A stretch of DNA of 64,000 nucleotides from Phymatolithon calcareum (lineage: Eukaryota > Rhodophyta > Florideophyceae > Hapalidiales): assembly GCA_977006965.1 (NCBI GenBank), contig OZ345365.1:1736001-1800000 (forward strand), written 5' to 3'. How positions within the stretch are numbered: the stretch's first letter is position 1; each line of letters begins with the position of its first letter. The position numbers and the translations under genes were made by a program. Shown here in pieces: positions 30,780-41,535 of this stretch. The notes under the pieces were generated by a model. It saw only the letters and a list, made by a program, of their open reading frames with translations. It had not been told where the DNA came from and did no database searches.

Positions 30780-31860
30780 GTGCGGCATGCCGTCCCGGCC
30801 GGTAGCAGAGACCGCCACAGGACGTCGCTTGTTTTCAATTTCTAAGGTACAAGTTAAAGAATTTTTACATTGCGTATGCTGGTTCTGCAACTTTAGTACT
30901 CATTACACTCCGCGCCCAGGGATCGAATGGGCGGTAACGAACTGTCACCGCGGTAGATGTCGACGACGCGCACCTGCGGACTCGGAGAGTGCTTGGGCGG
31001 GAGCAGAGGCTCGAGGGCGCCGCTTGTGCTTGCGGCTGCAGCTTGAAGTCGAGCATTCTGGATCCGCGCGGCCCGGACCGGCGAAAAGAGGACTGGCGCG
31101 GCACAGGCAGCCGCGAGGAGCGGGCGCAGAAGTTGTCCAACGATTGCTCGTCCGGCGCTGCTCCGTGCGCCGGCGCCCGCACTTTAGCACAAACACAGCA
31201 GCGCGCACATCGACGAAATTCGCCTGCGTCCGAGCGGTGCACCAGCGCGGGCACGCCCACGTCACCGACGACACCACGGCCGGCTCGGCTTCTTTGCGGC
31301 GCGGCGCCGCCGGGCATGAAATTTTAGGCGCCGCCGACGGCGGCGCCGTCATTAAAAACGAAAGCGACGCCGGGTTTGCCGCGACATCTGGACGCTCGCC
31401 GGCACTGCCGGCACATCTTTTATGCCGGGCGGAGGTGGCGGTGTTATTTAAAAGGTACACACCGCCGGCGCCGCCGGCGCCTCTGGCACCTTTCTGCAGT
31501 TCAGTAGTGGCGGCGCAAATGAAAAGTTCGCGCCATCGGCGTCGCTGTACCTTCCGCCAGCGCGGCGGCGCAACCGGGGCTTCTTCTTTGCCTCTCGGTG
31601 GTGGTGGCGCGGATGATAAAGTACGTGCCGCCGGCGCCGCCGCGCCTTCAGCCCACGCACCAGAGCCACTGGCGCTCCTCCTTTCTTGCGCGGGCGCCGG
31701 TGCTCTTTTTCCGCGCGCTGCGGCGCGGGTGGTGCTGCACTGAACCAGGATGTGGGCATGGCGCTCGCAAAATTGTAGGATGCCGAAGTCTACCTTCGGT
31801 AGTCCCGTGTGAGTACAAGTACCGCTTGCCGGAGCCGCCGGATTGACGTAGTCGAAGATT
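30780..31860. other. GC-rich block inside the hAT element
   Basis: Within an otherwise AT-rich transposon, this kilobase is very GC-rich and packed with variants of GCCGGCGCCGCCG (for example 31320-31345, 31462-31480, 31622-31640) arranged as small inverted repeats around A/T-rich spacers such as GTTATTTAAAAGGTAC. The periodic GGTGGCGG...CGCCGCC pattern opens frames of more than 300 codons on both strands, but their translations are low-complexity Ala/Arg/Pro/Gly and show no domain. I treat them as artefacts of composition. The block could be captured host DNA or an expanded minisatellite. Confidence 0.6.
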
Positions 31861-32822
31861 TGGGATACTTGACTGCTGCTACAAAACATAGGATGTGTGG
31901 ACAGAAAATAAGATCGCTAATAAACCTCCCGCAGTGCACTGCGTTATCTTGCACGTCGCGCTGCACTGAGAAACCGAAAATCCGGGATAGGAAGAAGCTA
32001 CCTTCCGCAGTTTCCTATGCCACACGCGATGCGTTCTCCGTTGAGAGACGTTTGAAAACGCGCGCCTCATTGTGAACCCGTCTGCAAGCTTGCAAAACGC
32101 GTGCTTGAGATCGAGGTTTCTTCAACACCGAGATTTTTGCAGAGATCTCGGCCTGCAGTGTGTCGAAGCTGCAGGGGTTAGCGTCGCTTGGCGCGAGGAT
32201 TGCATTGCGCGCATGTACAAAACATCCTTGGCATGCACATTGATCGTCTAAGGCCGCTTCTCGCTTGCCGGCGGTTTTGGCATCGAAAAGAAAACAAGAA
32301 TTCCCGATATGTGCGGTTCCATGGTTTACAAAGGTTGCGGGGCGTATTCCAGTTATAGATGTCAATCCGCAAGACTGCCGGCGATAATTATAATAAAGTT
32401 AACATACGTAACATACGCAGAAATTGCAAAAATATATGATTCTTCAAACGGACAAATTGAAACACGTGCCCGGCGCCCTACCACGGCGCGGCGACGTCTA
32501 CTGTTTGACTTTGACGTATATCACTAAACCGCCACCACGAGTAGAGTCTGAAATTCTTTTGATGGACAGGCGAATCCGAACTTGTTTTTGGAACTTCGAA
32601 CGAATCCGAAATTTAGATTTAGAAATACTTTTATGGTTGCATTCGAATCCGTTTCGATGAAATTGTATTATTTCGGATAGCGAATGAAACGGAAACGGGA
32701 AAATTTTACAAAATACATGTATCTTCGGATTGCGAGTGAACGGAATTTGAAAAAAATTATTTTTGAGTGATCGGAATTCGAAATGTTTTGTGAATTCGGA
32801 TTGTGAGTGAGTTCCCACACAG

Positions 32823-32866
32823 GTTTATGAAAATTTCGACCGAAACCGATCGAAATTTTCATAAAC
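32823..32866. repeat. Perfect 17-bp hairpin in the hAT right end
   Basis: GTTTATGAAAATTTCGA (32823-32839) is mirrored exactly at 32850-32866, with a 10-base loop. It lies in the subterminal region of the transposon and may be part of its transposase-binding array. Confidence 0.9.
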
Positions 32867-33000
32867 AGTGCAGAACGGAACGGATTTCGTTCTTAGAATT
32901 TGTGTATTTGAGTGATGCGAGCGAAACTATCATGCGCACTGCGGAATCAGGCTGATACTGAACTATAGATTAGAATAGGTTTCCGAAATATTTTCACTCG

Positions 33001-33023
33001 CAATCCGCTCAGTGTAAACCCTG
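33001..33023 (-). repeat. hAT right terminal inverted repeat
   Basis: Inverse of the left end with four mismatches; followed by the second TTATGCGG at 33024-33031. Confidence 0.9.
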
Positions 33024-33031
33024 TTATGCGG

Positions 33032-34387
33032 AAAAAACTACTGAGTTGCGATTCCAGCACGCTTTTCATTTTTGGGATGCACTTTTTTCTCATGTGCCAA
33101 AGTTTATGCTCTAATATGTTACAACTTTCGTAAAGCTGGATAAAATTGGAGAGCACTCCACAGACAAAAGGGAAATTTGCGGTCAAAGTTCTGCATTTCG
33201 CATGCACAAACGAACAATTGATTGTGTTTTGACTTGCATTGGAAGTTACCTGCCTTCTAATTTTTGAATTCTGGTTCACCAAGGCAATGTTTTTCTGACC
33301 ATGATCTCGTACTCATAAATGTACATATTTTTTCAGCTGCGATTTCCCGCGAAATCGAAAGAGAAAATATTGCCGCACACGTCTGAGGTCGCAATCAAAC
33401 GAAAATTTACATGAGGTTCCAATACCACACCTCTCCACATATGCAGTTTATTGATCGTAGTGCATTCTGCCCCGAAGAGGGCAGGTGGAGAATGGGATGA
33501 GTGCTAGTACCACAGGAGCTCACCGGCCGCTGGGGCCGGTGGGTGTAATCACCTATGTAAGCCCATTTAAGCCCACTGCGTGAAATTGACACTCCATCCC
33601 ATGGACTTCCTGTGGTGGAAGCAACAACGCATTGGAAACAATATTCAAGAAAACGGAATGTGGACTGGGACACCACTTCTCTAGAAGCACATCCCCGCGC
33701 ACAACAGCGACAATTGCGAGGACGAGCGGTAACGGTCAAGCTTTTCAGGCGGTGGCGGTGACGCAGAAGCTGGCTACGTCGCCAAGATGGGGCGGCGAGG
33801 AATGGGCCTGCGTGTCCATGCGGGCGGACAATTCGGCACACGAGACAGGTGCCGAGTTTGACAAAGTACGCGGCAGCGCGCGTTGTCGCCGGCGAGGCAA
33901 AATTTTTTCGCGCCCGTGCGGGCGCTCGCTTGCAGAAGCCATCCTGCGGGCCGATCGTGGCGGATATAGCGCGTCCCGCCTGTGCGGATCCGCGCGGCGC
34001 ACATGGAACCAGGGCGGAGCCTTGTCGGATGCCCCTAGTAAAACCCCACAAAAAGTCGCCCACGGCGTATATGGCGTGCGCAGCCGCGCAAGACAAGCAC
34101 CACTGCACGGCCGTTGGGGCTACCTCGGAGGATGGCGTTAAGGCAGTCCCGGCACGTGCGGCGGTGATGGGCTCTATGGGTGGCCGATTAGAGCTGCCTG
34201 GTAGCTCTCTGCCGCTCTCTGTGTGCCCGTCGGTAGCAATACCACCGCGTGGGACACAAAACAGCGACAGACTCAGGGTCGTAGAGTCGCTCGCGCTCGG
34301 TGACAACACCGTGGACAAAAACGGCCTTAAATTGCCTACGGTGTCCATGACTCCGCCCAGGCGAAAACCAGAAACGAGAGCTTCCAT
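33032..34387. other. Stretch without a supported gene
   Basis: Nothing recognised. A GC-rich section at 33720-34390 opens overlapping frames on both strands (up to 327 codons) with no recognisable domain; they are probably composition artefacts, possibly over decayed retrotransposon DNA, because a copia RNase H fragment follows directly. Confidence 0.4.
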
Positions 34388-34581
34388 CACCTGAACTGGG
34401 ACGACGAACTATTCGGCGATATACGCGACGGGCAGATGGAGCTTCCGACGTACAATGTGGAAACGGGCAGCGAAAGCCTCGCGTATTGGTATGTTCTACT
34501 CGTTGGCTAAGTTCAAGAGACATACAATCACCCAAGCTGCCTCAGAGGCAGAGATATATGCTGCTTCCGCTAAACACAACT
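34388..34581 (+). pseudogene. copia-type RNase H fragment, left half
   Basis: A plus-strand frame reads SLAKFKRHTITQAASEAEIY then AASAKHN. This fits the Ty1/copia RNase H motif (W.SK.Q..VA.SS.EAEY.A.S.A). The match stops exactly where the pogo-like element begins. It resumes beyond 36376 with LDWLLVLSLPVDEVFCVRDD, which fits the following part of the same domain. Confidence 0.6.
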
Positions 34582-36376
34582 GCCGTATTCAAGAGGGTCT
34601 TATAGCCCCTCAAAATGGTGCCAGGGGGATACAGGACTGCCCGAAATCTAAAAATAAGGGTATCAAGAGCATCTGTCATTTGTAAAAATAATTACAAATA
34701 TTTTTGAAATGCAAAAAAAAATTATTTAATTGGAAAAGTTCTCAAAAAACTCAAGTTCGGCATTGCTTTTATCGCTGTTACTACTCTCACTCTCTGTCTC
34801 AGCTAAATTGTAATCGTATCCGTCTTCATATACGTACCCCGAACTTATGAAAGAATTCGAAATTATGTGCCTCGGAATGTCATCCCATATTTTTTCAGCT
34901 AATCAAAAATTTCTGTCCGACCTGGGCAGGGCATCTTGTCAGACGGGCCAAGATTTGAGCACTGCTGGGCCCTCCACTTATTCCCCATTACTTGCAGACG
35001 AGATTTGAGTGGCTTATTAACTTCCACATCGCACAGCTGGAGAACGATATATATCCCGGCTGTGTGACGCACGGTATTGTATTTTTCATCCTCAATTTCT
35101 CCAAAAAAACATCCTGCTTATGAGCAGTCATGTCTTCAAGCAACAGCAATGACTTTCTAACGTAAGCGTCTACGTACGGCTTCCAAATCTTTTCATACCA
35201 AATACGCATCCCCCGTTCGTCCATCCAGCCGATCTTCTGACAGCATCCAAACATCCCTTCCGGTAATATCTCAGGTGGTGACCATTCCACTGGGCCACCC
35301 GGTTTCTCCTTGAATATGAGGAAGAGAGGAAGCTTTGTTCCATCAAACGCAAAGGACACGCACAGTGCCAACCGCTTTCCGGATCCCGAGCCAATACGAA
35401 CAGACAAGTTGTTGCCCCCCTTATGATGCATGGTTCCCTTAAACTTACACCCAATATGTCTCGTATACTCGTCCATATTGACGAAGTATTTGGCATTTCG
35501 GACATTATTATGAAAGGAAAACAAATCTTGCATGCAAACTCCTTCCTCACAGACTCCATATGGCCGCTCCTGATTTGTCCGACGCGAGTGATCATACAAA
35601 TAAGCCGATTGTGACGGCTCAGGAAGTCATACACACAGCAAGATATCTTCTGCATGTCCCCATCATTGAAGGTGGAATCCTTGGACAGAGCGGCGCATAC
35701 GATATCGTTAGTGGAAACGGCGTGGTTATCTTCCCGCTTCCTGTACATCCAATCATAGGCCTCAGATTCTAGCTGGGGGTGAAACGGAGACGTTCCACTG
35801 CGCACGGTGCGTTCTGCGGGATTCCCTTTGGCACAATATTGATTTTGGCCTTGTTTTTCCGCCAACGACAAATTTGTGAAATTTAAAACTTGGATTTTCG
35901 GGCCGTTGATTTCAGTCAGAGCGAAGAACCAGCATGCTCGAAGATATGGAGCCTGTGAATCATTGACAAGGGTGTGTCCCTCATGGCGATGGCTGCGATA
36001 ACTAGATTTCTGCTGTCTCTGAGATTCCAGTCTAGCTTTATATACTATTTGCAGTGTCATTCTCGAACTCTGACGTAAATATTTTGTCTGCGTATACATA
36101 ATTTCCTGGGAGCATTCACTGACACGAACATGTCTGCAGTTCACAGCAATACTGTAGCCTCGTTTACAATTTACGTAGTAATATCGATACGTTCTCTTGT
36201 TTGCCGGGTACGTTTGAAATTGAAGAAAGATTCTGTGAAAACTTCATGAAAAGTTATCTGTAAGCACATTTAGGTTCTGCACAAATTGACAGCGTTCCTG
36301 CCAGAGAGGGGTACAGGAATCTCTTGTAGCTTTTTATAACTGTCTAAAGGGGATACAAAACCCTCTTAAATACGGT
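34582..36376 (-). mobile_element. pogo/Tigger-like DNA transposon (about 1.8 kb), decayed
   Basis: The ends are inverted: CCGTATTCAAGAGGGTCTTA at 34583 and, on the other strand, CCGTATTTAAGAGGGTTTTG ending near 36375. Tc1/mariner-type elements duplicate TA; the right flank is TA and the left is TG, consistent with one mutation. Removing the element joins two halves of a copia RNase H domain, which independently supports the boundaries. It contains one broken transposase gene on the minus strand. Confidence 0.8.
34900..36144 (-). pseudogene. pogo-like DDE transposase with frameshifts
   Basis: Three minus-strand frames must be joined. The first encodes a CENP-B-type helix-turn-helix (HPQLESEAYDWMYRKRED ... 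VSTNDIVCAAL ... FLSRHNRL). The second, from about 35599, encodes the DDE core: VNMDEY with the first Asp near 35472, AFDGTKLPLFLIFKEKPGG, GWMDERGMRIWYEKIW and LLLLEDMTAHK with the second Asp near 35133. The third acidic residue lies in LQLCDVEVNKPLK near 35029, but only after a one-base shift. The spacing from second to third Asp is about 35 residues, as in this superfamily. The frameshifts mean it is inactive. Confidence 0.85.
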
Positions 36377-36449
36377 AGATTGGCTTCTGGTGCTTTCTCT
36401 TCCAGTAGATGAGGTCTTCTGCGTACGTGACGACGACGACGCCAGTGCG
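36377..36449 (+). pseudogene. copia-type RNase H fragment, right half
   Basis: Continuation of the fragment at 34388-34581 across the inserted transposon: LDWLLVLSLPVDEVFCVRDD then ASA matches the W..LL.....V..DN.SA segment that follows EAEY in copia RNase H. Confidence 0.45.
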
Positions 36450-38439
36450 TGACATTCGGGTGCTCGGGCAGACTGCTCCATCTCTGTAGAACTGCGGAAA
36501 ACTGAGGCCTCAATCATACATATTGCAGCCTAGGCCTTGAAAGTCATCAATATTGAGAATGTTCACGCTGTTTTCACAGATATGCACAACGAGGTGGCAA
36601 ACCGTATATGAAGAAACAGATTGCGTCAAACTGAAATTGATAAGCAGAAAACTGCTCTACCGGTTCCGAACTTCATCATCGGGGACTTTGCTCCACTAAG
36701 ACTTGTTGCCGGCAAAGTACGAAAGCTCGTAAACCGCTGAGTTAGACCTCGAAGAACTACGGAATTCATTTATGATCTTGTATATATGAGGTTTCGAAAT
36801 TTAATGAGAACGGTGCAGCTCAAGCATATGCTTCTCGAATTCTTCTCTATCGCGAAGGACATGCTGTAGAGTCGAGTCAGAAATTGTAACCGAAAGCTGA
36901 ACACATGGAGACTGGCTATGAGGGTTTCGAAAAACTACATGATACTCGGTCTTCTGGATCCAGAGGACTTCAAGTGGAAAAATCTTGAAACACTTGACAA
37001 AGATGCTCCGGATATACTAAGAAATTCTAAAATCCTCGAGGAAGAAGTCCTTTTCGTGCATTGCAAACAAATCTCGCCTTTCGTGATTTGTCTGGGGGCG
37101 CTGTAGATCACTTTGTGCCTATCACCATAAGAGAAGCTCGTAATACGAGTCCTGTGCTCAGGGCACGTCATAGGTAGTATTCTTTCGAGGCATACCCTGC
37201 GCTTGCCTTTTTTAGTAGCATGCAACTAGGTCAAGCTGAACCAAAGGATTTCATCATCTTTCGCCGAATGGGAATGAATACCGACCTAGACTGGCCTCCG
37301 CATCGGGAGAGGCAACGTTTTACACTTGAATCCTCAATCAACTGATCTCAGGGCTGAATTTGCTACAAGTTCACTTTATCTGCTTACAGTACCAGGCTCT
37401 CCAAGCGGGAAACGGGAGAAAAAAGAAAGGCAGTTTATGGACGAAGAACCGATATCTTCTCCGGTCCCTATCCTGCTTTTTTCACTGAAAAGAACACGTA
37501 CAACTTCGTGTTCGTGTGCGGGATGCCCTTCTATCTGGCCTTTCCATCCACTCTGACGCACGTACCACTATAAATGTTTACATGTTGTCGCGCAACCTGA
37601 TATCGGTCCGCGTAATCTACTGATTCTCATCTGCAACCAAATGTTTCCTGTTGTGGCTACAACGATGCTCCATCACATGTAGGATAGACTCGTGGTATGA
37701 CTTTCGTGTACCAATCACCACAGACTCCCACTGCCTTTCGTGTACCAATCACCACAGACTCCCACTGCCTAGATGGGATTCTTTGGCTCTACATAAACGC
37801 TTCAAACTTTACTTTGTTCTAGAAGTAGCAGAACAACCAACTAAGACCTAAAGGTCAAAAGCTGACTTTGGGATACTAAGGTAAAACAGTTTGTTCTCTC
37901 ATGAATCATGTGCATCATGAGTCATGATACACATTACCTGATTCTGCTTGATACTCGAACCATTCATTACCACACGTAGGCTGCAGCCCTTAGAAATCGA
38001 ACCCGGACCTAGCTCTTGTTCGGTATCCCCAGATTCAGTTTCCGGAGTTGGTTCGGCAGCAAGGACGTCTGCAATCTGCATCGAAGAGTGCGATAGTGTG
38101 CCGATGAATCCTCGAGGTCCAATGGTAGGGGTCCCGTGTACTCTTGCCGCCACGGTCCAAAGCGAAGACGCTACCGTCCGCATCCAAGTATACATGGTGC
38201 AGGCACGCATCGCCTCAGAGTTCATAAATAGCTTGCACTCGGACGGTCCCCACTTTTGCAAGTAACTTTGTAGTAATCGGAAAAGTAAACTTTGACGTCT
38301 AGGAAGATTGTCCTGCATTTTCTTCTGCATTTCCCCGAAGTGAGGTTAGCAGCGGTTCGAGGTTATAATTTTTTTCCATTCTGTTCTATCCTTTGCGTTA
38401 TTAAGAGTTGCTTGTACGTTTCGCTTTGACACATTGCTG
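36450..38439. other. Stretch without a supported gene
   Basis: Short frames only; contains the 34-bp duplication listed separately. Confidence 0.45.
37701..37768. repeat. Perfect 34-bp tandem duplication
   Basis: A unit starting CTTTCGTGTACCAATCACC is present twice without any mismatch (37701-37734 and 37735-37768), so the duplication is recent. Confidence 0.95.
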
Positions 38440-38847
38440 ATGATTGATTCCAGGCTTGGCTTGAAACACTGGATTAGCACTTGGCGGATAGCACTTCGAT
38501 CGAAATTGCTGGAAATGGAAGGAGACCACCTAGAATCGAAGCGGAAAAGAAAGATACCATACGACAAGACAAGAGAATTGCCAGCAATCCTCAAGTTCCC
38601 CAAGGTGAAGCACAGACAACTCGCGCTGCAGTATGCCTGTGGCAGATTCCCACAGGTGTCAACAACAAGTATGACTGAAGAATTCGGCACCAGAGCCAGA
38701 GAGCATATGGAGACCCTTGAACGCACGCTAGCAGGGTACGAACTCGAAGGAGAAAAACGACTGCAAACAGAAAAGGGGCTCGATGAGCTCTTACTATTTA
38801 GCAAGACACTCATAGAACACATGGAGAACGAAGAAGGCCTGTATTAA
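38440..38847 (+). CDS. Unrecognised charged helical protein, paralogue of 26967-27257
   Basis: The frame gives 135 residues from ATG 38440. The segment KRKRKIPYDKTRELPAIL, then VKHRQLALQYACGRFPQV, then TEEFGTRAREHMETLERTL and LIEHMENEEGLY parallels the fragment at 26967-27257 throughout. The family is unknown to me and may belong to a mobile element. The C-terminal half is likely coiled coil. The downstream end is a clean TAA. Whether this is an intact short gene or a fragment cannot be decided here. Confidence 0.45.
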   Translation: MIDSRLGLKHWISTWRIALRSKLLEMEGDHLESKRKRKIPYDKTRELPAILKFPKVKHRQLALQYACGRFPQVSTTSMTEEFGTRAREHMETLERTLAGYELEGEKRLQTEKGLDELLLFSKTLIEHMENEEGLY

Positions 38848-39144
38848 TCCTCAGAATGCAAGGCAAAAAGTGGTCCAGTCCAAGCACCAACAATCCCGTA
38901 GAGGACTGAGATAGGACTACTTTGAGTCCTGAGTTTTCCCGTCCGCCATTCTGGTGGACGTTTCGTGAGCTGCACAAAGGTAGGTAGCATGAGAGGAAGC
39001 CTTGCCCATATCTTCGGAACTCTGTCGGGCTTTTAAACAAACTTGAGAGGAAAAAAAAATTGGCGGATAGCGCAGTGGTTTTCCATGCGAAGTATGTGTC
39101 CAAGTTAATTCCATCGCTGATCTCTGGCGCGCAGGATGACGTCG
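38848..39144. other. Spacer, nothing recognised
   Basis: No coding or repeat signal seen. Confidence 0.4.
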
Positions 39145-39175
39145 AGTGAGGGCTCTCATCATGAGAGCCCTCACT
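39145..39175. repeat. Perfect 15-bp hairpin, first of a pair
   Basis: AGTGAGGGCTCTCAT (39145-39159) and its exact reverse complement (39161-39175), one-base spacer. Confidence 0.95.
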
Positions 39176-39222
39176 ACAGTAGCAGAAGAGGCATGAAAGT
39201 CTCATGCCTCTTCTGCTACTGT
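39176..39222. repeat. Perfect 21-bp hairpin, second of a pair
   Basis: The arm starting ACAGTAGCAGAAGAGGCATG (39176-39196) is mirrored at 39202-39222 with a five-base loop AAGTC. It starts on the base after the previous hairpin ends. Confidence 0.95.
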
Positions 39223-39754
39223 CTTGGATAGTTTGTGGAAGCTGTTGAATTCGGCGGCCTTATGACTTGTAGGTCAACGACGATGTGTGTGTTATTGCAT
39301 TCCAAATCTGTTTTCGGACTTATCACTCTCGGACAAAAAGGAATTTGTTCAAGTTCCTAATACTAGCAGAATTAATAGTGCTTGTATTTTCATTGCACAT
39401 TCTTGTTGACATGGTCGCTACATAGGACAAAATAATATCTTGGGGTACTTTACGCTATCCTAAAGCAGAAGATGATTACGCGCAACATGTAGGTTGTAAT
39501 CGCGAACCTGGACAACGAGACGGCCGGGATCTTCCACTCGTCACGCCATGGAGGTGGACCTGAGACGTACCACCAGACATTGACGACTTAAGTTAAAATG
39601 GGGGAATTGAAAACCGATCTCCGGGGAAGGACCACACTTCAGCAACATGCTCGTGAACCCGGATCGAATTTGAAAGATAAGCTTCTGCGGAAAAGATCAG
39701 CACTGAGATTCAACCCGGAATTAGGGAGGATAAAATCCCGTTAGATCCTTCCCC
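39223..39754. other. Spacer, nothing recognised
   Basis: No coding or repeat signal seen. Confidence 0.4.
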
Positions 39755-39985
39755 ATCAAAAAGTATCAAAAATCTATGTATCAAGTTATCAAGTATCAAG
39801 AAGCTTCAAGGTGAGAAAAATATCACGAATATAAATGTCAAGCATCAAGCTATAAGGCAAGAAAAATCAAGTATCAAGAATGTACAAGGAAAAAAAGAAA
39901 TATCAAGAATATAGGCATCGAGTGTCCAGCATCGAACTATTTAAGGAAGGAATTTCATGAATCTAAATATCAAGTATCAAGTATA
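39755..39985. repeat. Degenerate TATCAAG heptamer-rich tract
   Basis: The words TATCAAG, ATCAAGTATC, CATCAAG, TATCACGA and close variants recur about 15 times in 230 bases of A-rich DNA, always in the same orientation. It looks like an old minisatellite. Confidence 0.75.
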
Positions 39986-41004
39986 TATGGAAAGACAACA
40001 AAATTATTAATTTTGAACCAAAAAAAGACAAAGGAAAAAAGAATGAAAATTTCATTCCTTTTTACAGCAAGATCAAGTTCAAGAGAAATTTGAAAAAATA
40101 AGGTAGAAAGGTGCTGACTTGCGGACACACGGTCCCTTCTCAATAAATGCACTTATTAAGAAGCCGATGTCAATTGCAAGCCAGTGATCGATTAATCTAA
40201 AGCGGCCACGACTACACCGACACTCACGAATGTTTATCTTAGTAATATCATTATTATGTACTGCCGAGAAACCAGTTCAATCAAGTCAGTGACCCATCTT
40301 CTTGGTGCCTCCATTCCTGAGATTATTTCGACTGTTGGGTCCGTCCCTTAACACTTGTCGCAGACTCGAAGTCAATGAATAACACCCTCGAGAAGACAAG
40401 AAACAACGTACACAAAGCGACTCCGTTTGGCAGACAGCCTCGTATTCTCATGACCATTTGAAGATATTCATAGACAGTCTAATGAGAAACGCTTCATACT
40501 CCAGCGCCGTTAACCAGAATTGGAATGGTGCAAATGCGGCAGCACTCGAGCACAAATGTTGAGTAGGAAGGCAGTCAGAAGGAAAATCACCAAATTTGTT
40601 CCGCTCAGTGCTCCTTCGGCAACTCATGGAGCGAAGCGGCCGCTGTAGGCGTAGCGTCATGCGCGAGCCCCGTGCTGGGAAACCAGCTGTAATAGCGGAT
40701 CATCACGACTAACTGGTGCGCTACGGCATTATTGAACAGCATGTGGACCTTTTCTACAGCGTTGAGCCCGAGAGAGGTATTAAGATCTCTTTTTGTTCTG
40801 AACCGTTCATTGCCGTTTTTGCGACACCCTTGCTGACCACATCACGACGAGGTCGCTCTAAAGGATCTCTCCTAAGTCGTGTGCGGCGAGTGTCTCATAG
40901 CCTTCTTCTTTCACCATTACCGAGCTCACATTTGCAAGAAACTGTCTTCTGTTCGACAACAAGAGACACATGCAACGTAATTTCAGATTGAGAGTGAGAT
41001 GGCA
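39986..41004. other. Stretch without a supported gene
   Basis: Short frames only, nothing recognised. Confidence 0.45.
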
Positions 41005-41465
41005 CAGCTGGTACTCTGGCTCCGTTTTCTTGGGGCAGCCACGTCACGTAGACGATTGCTCGCACAGCTCCGACTATTTCAATAGCCCGTTTATAGAGGT
41101 CTACAGAGCGAGCAGAATCAGCTGGTACTCCGTCTCCGCTTTCTTGGAGCAGCCTGCCAGGTAGACCATTGCTCGCACATATCGGTCCTCTTCAACTGCC
41201 TGGTTGTAGTGGTCTATAGAGTGAGCACTGTTATATGGTACCTCGTTTCAGCACCCTTGAAGCAGCCATGCCAGATTGACCAATGCTCGAAAATATCTCA
41301 TCACTTCAATTGCCACGTTATAGATGGTTACAGCGCGAAGAGGGTCAGCTGGTACTTCATCTTCACCATGTTGTCACTACATTGCTAGGTTGCTCATCAC
41401 CGCCGCATCCCTATCCTCCATGATTGCCAGCCTATAGCGCTCGACGACTCGAGCAGATGATGCAC
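41005..41465 (-). pseudogene. Sel1-repeat gene relic
   Basis: Read on the minus strand, about four 38-residue units are visible with stops and shifts. Segments include RYRLAIMEDRDAAVMSNLAM, EVPADPLRAVTIYNVAIE, RALVNLAWLLQG, HYNQAVEEDRYVRAMVYLAG, and out of frame a copy of EVPADSARSVDLYKRAIE. Spacing of about 114 bp between units matches the intact genes at 14531 and 59104. No intact start or end is present. Confidence 0.8.
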
Positions 41466-41535
41466 CATATTAATTGCTTGAAATTGTTCAGAAACCTCCA
41501 ATTAGAACATTTATTTTTCTAGAAAGATTGACCGC

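Larger units (their letters stand above)
27329..33023 (+). mobile_element. Structurally complete hAT transposon (5,695 bp)
   Basis: The ends are CAGGGATTCCAGTGAGCGGA at 27329 and, on the opposite strand, CAGGGTTTACACTGAGCGGA ending at 33023; 23-bp arms match at 19 or more positions. An 8-bp direct repeat TTATGCGG flanks it exactly (27321-27328 and 33024-33031), the hAT hallmark. About 350 bp of subterminal DNA at each end is dense in variants of GAACGAA/TTCGTTC and GCGGATTG, the usual transposase-binding arrangement. It contains one long open transposase gene (27759-30014). The remaining 3 kb on the right holds no second clear gene but includes a GC-rich block. Open transposase, exact duplication and intact ends suggest recent activity. 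Confidence 0.93.

Noticed and set aside
30945-31889. Frames of more than 300 codons on both strands inside the hAT element
   Set aside because: They cover a GC-rich palindromic block, overlap each other almost completely and encode only low-complexity Ala/Arg/Gly/Pro sequence.
33407-34390. 327-codon minus-strand frame
   Set aside because: Overlaps other long frames in a GC-rich patch and shows no domain; probably composition-driven.
37701-39985. CRISPR array
   Set aside because: The direct repeats here are a single tandem pair and a degenerate heptamer tract, with no regular spacers and no cas genes.
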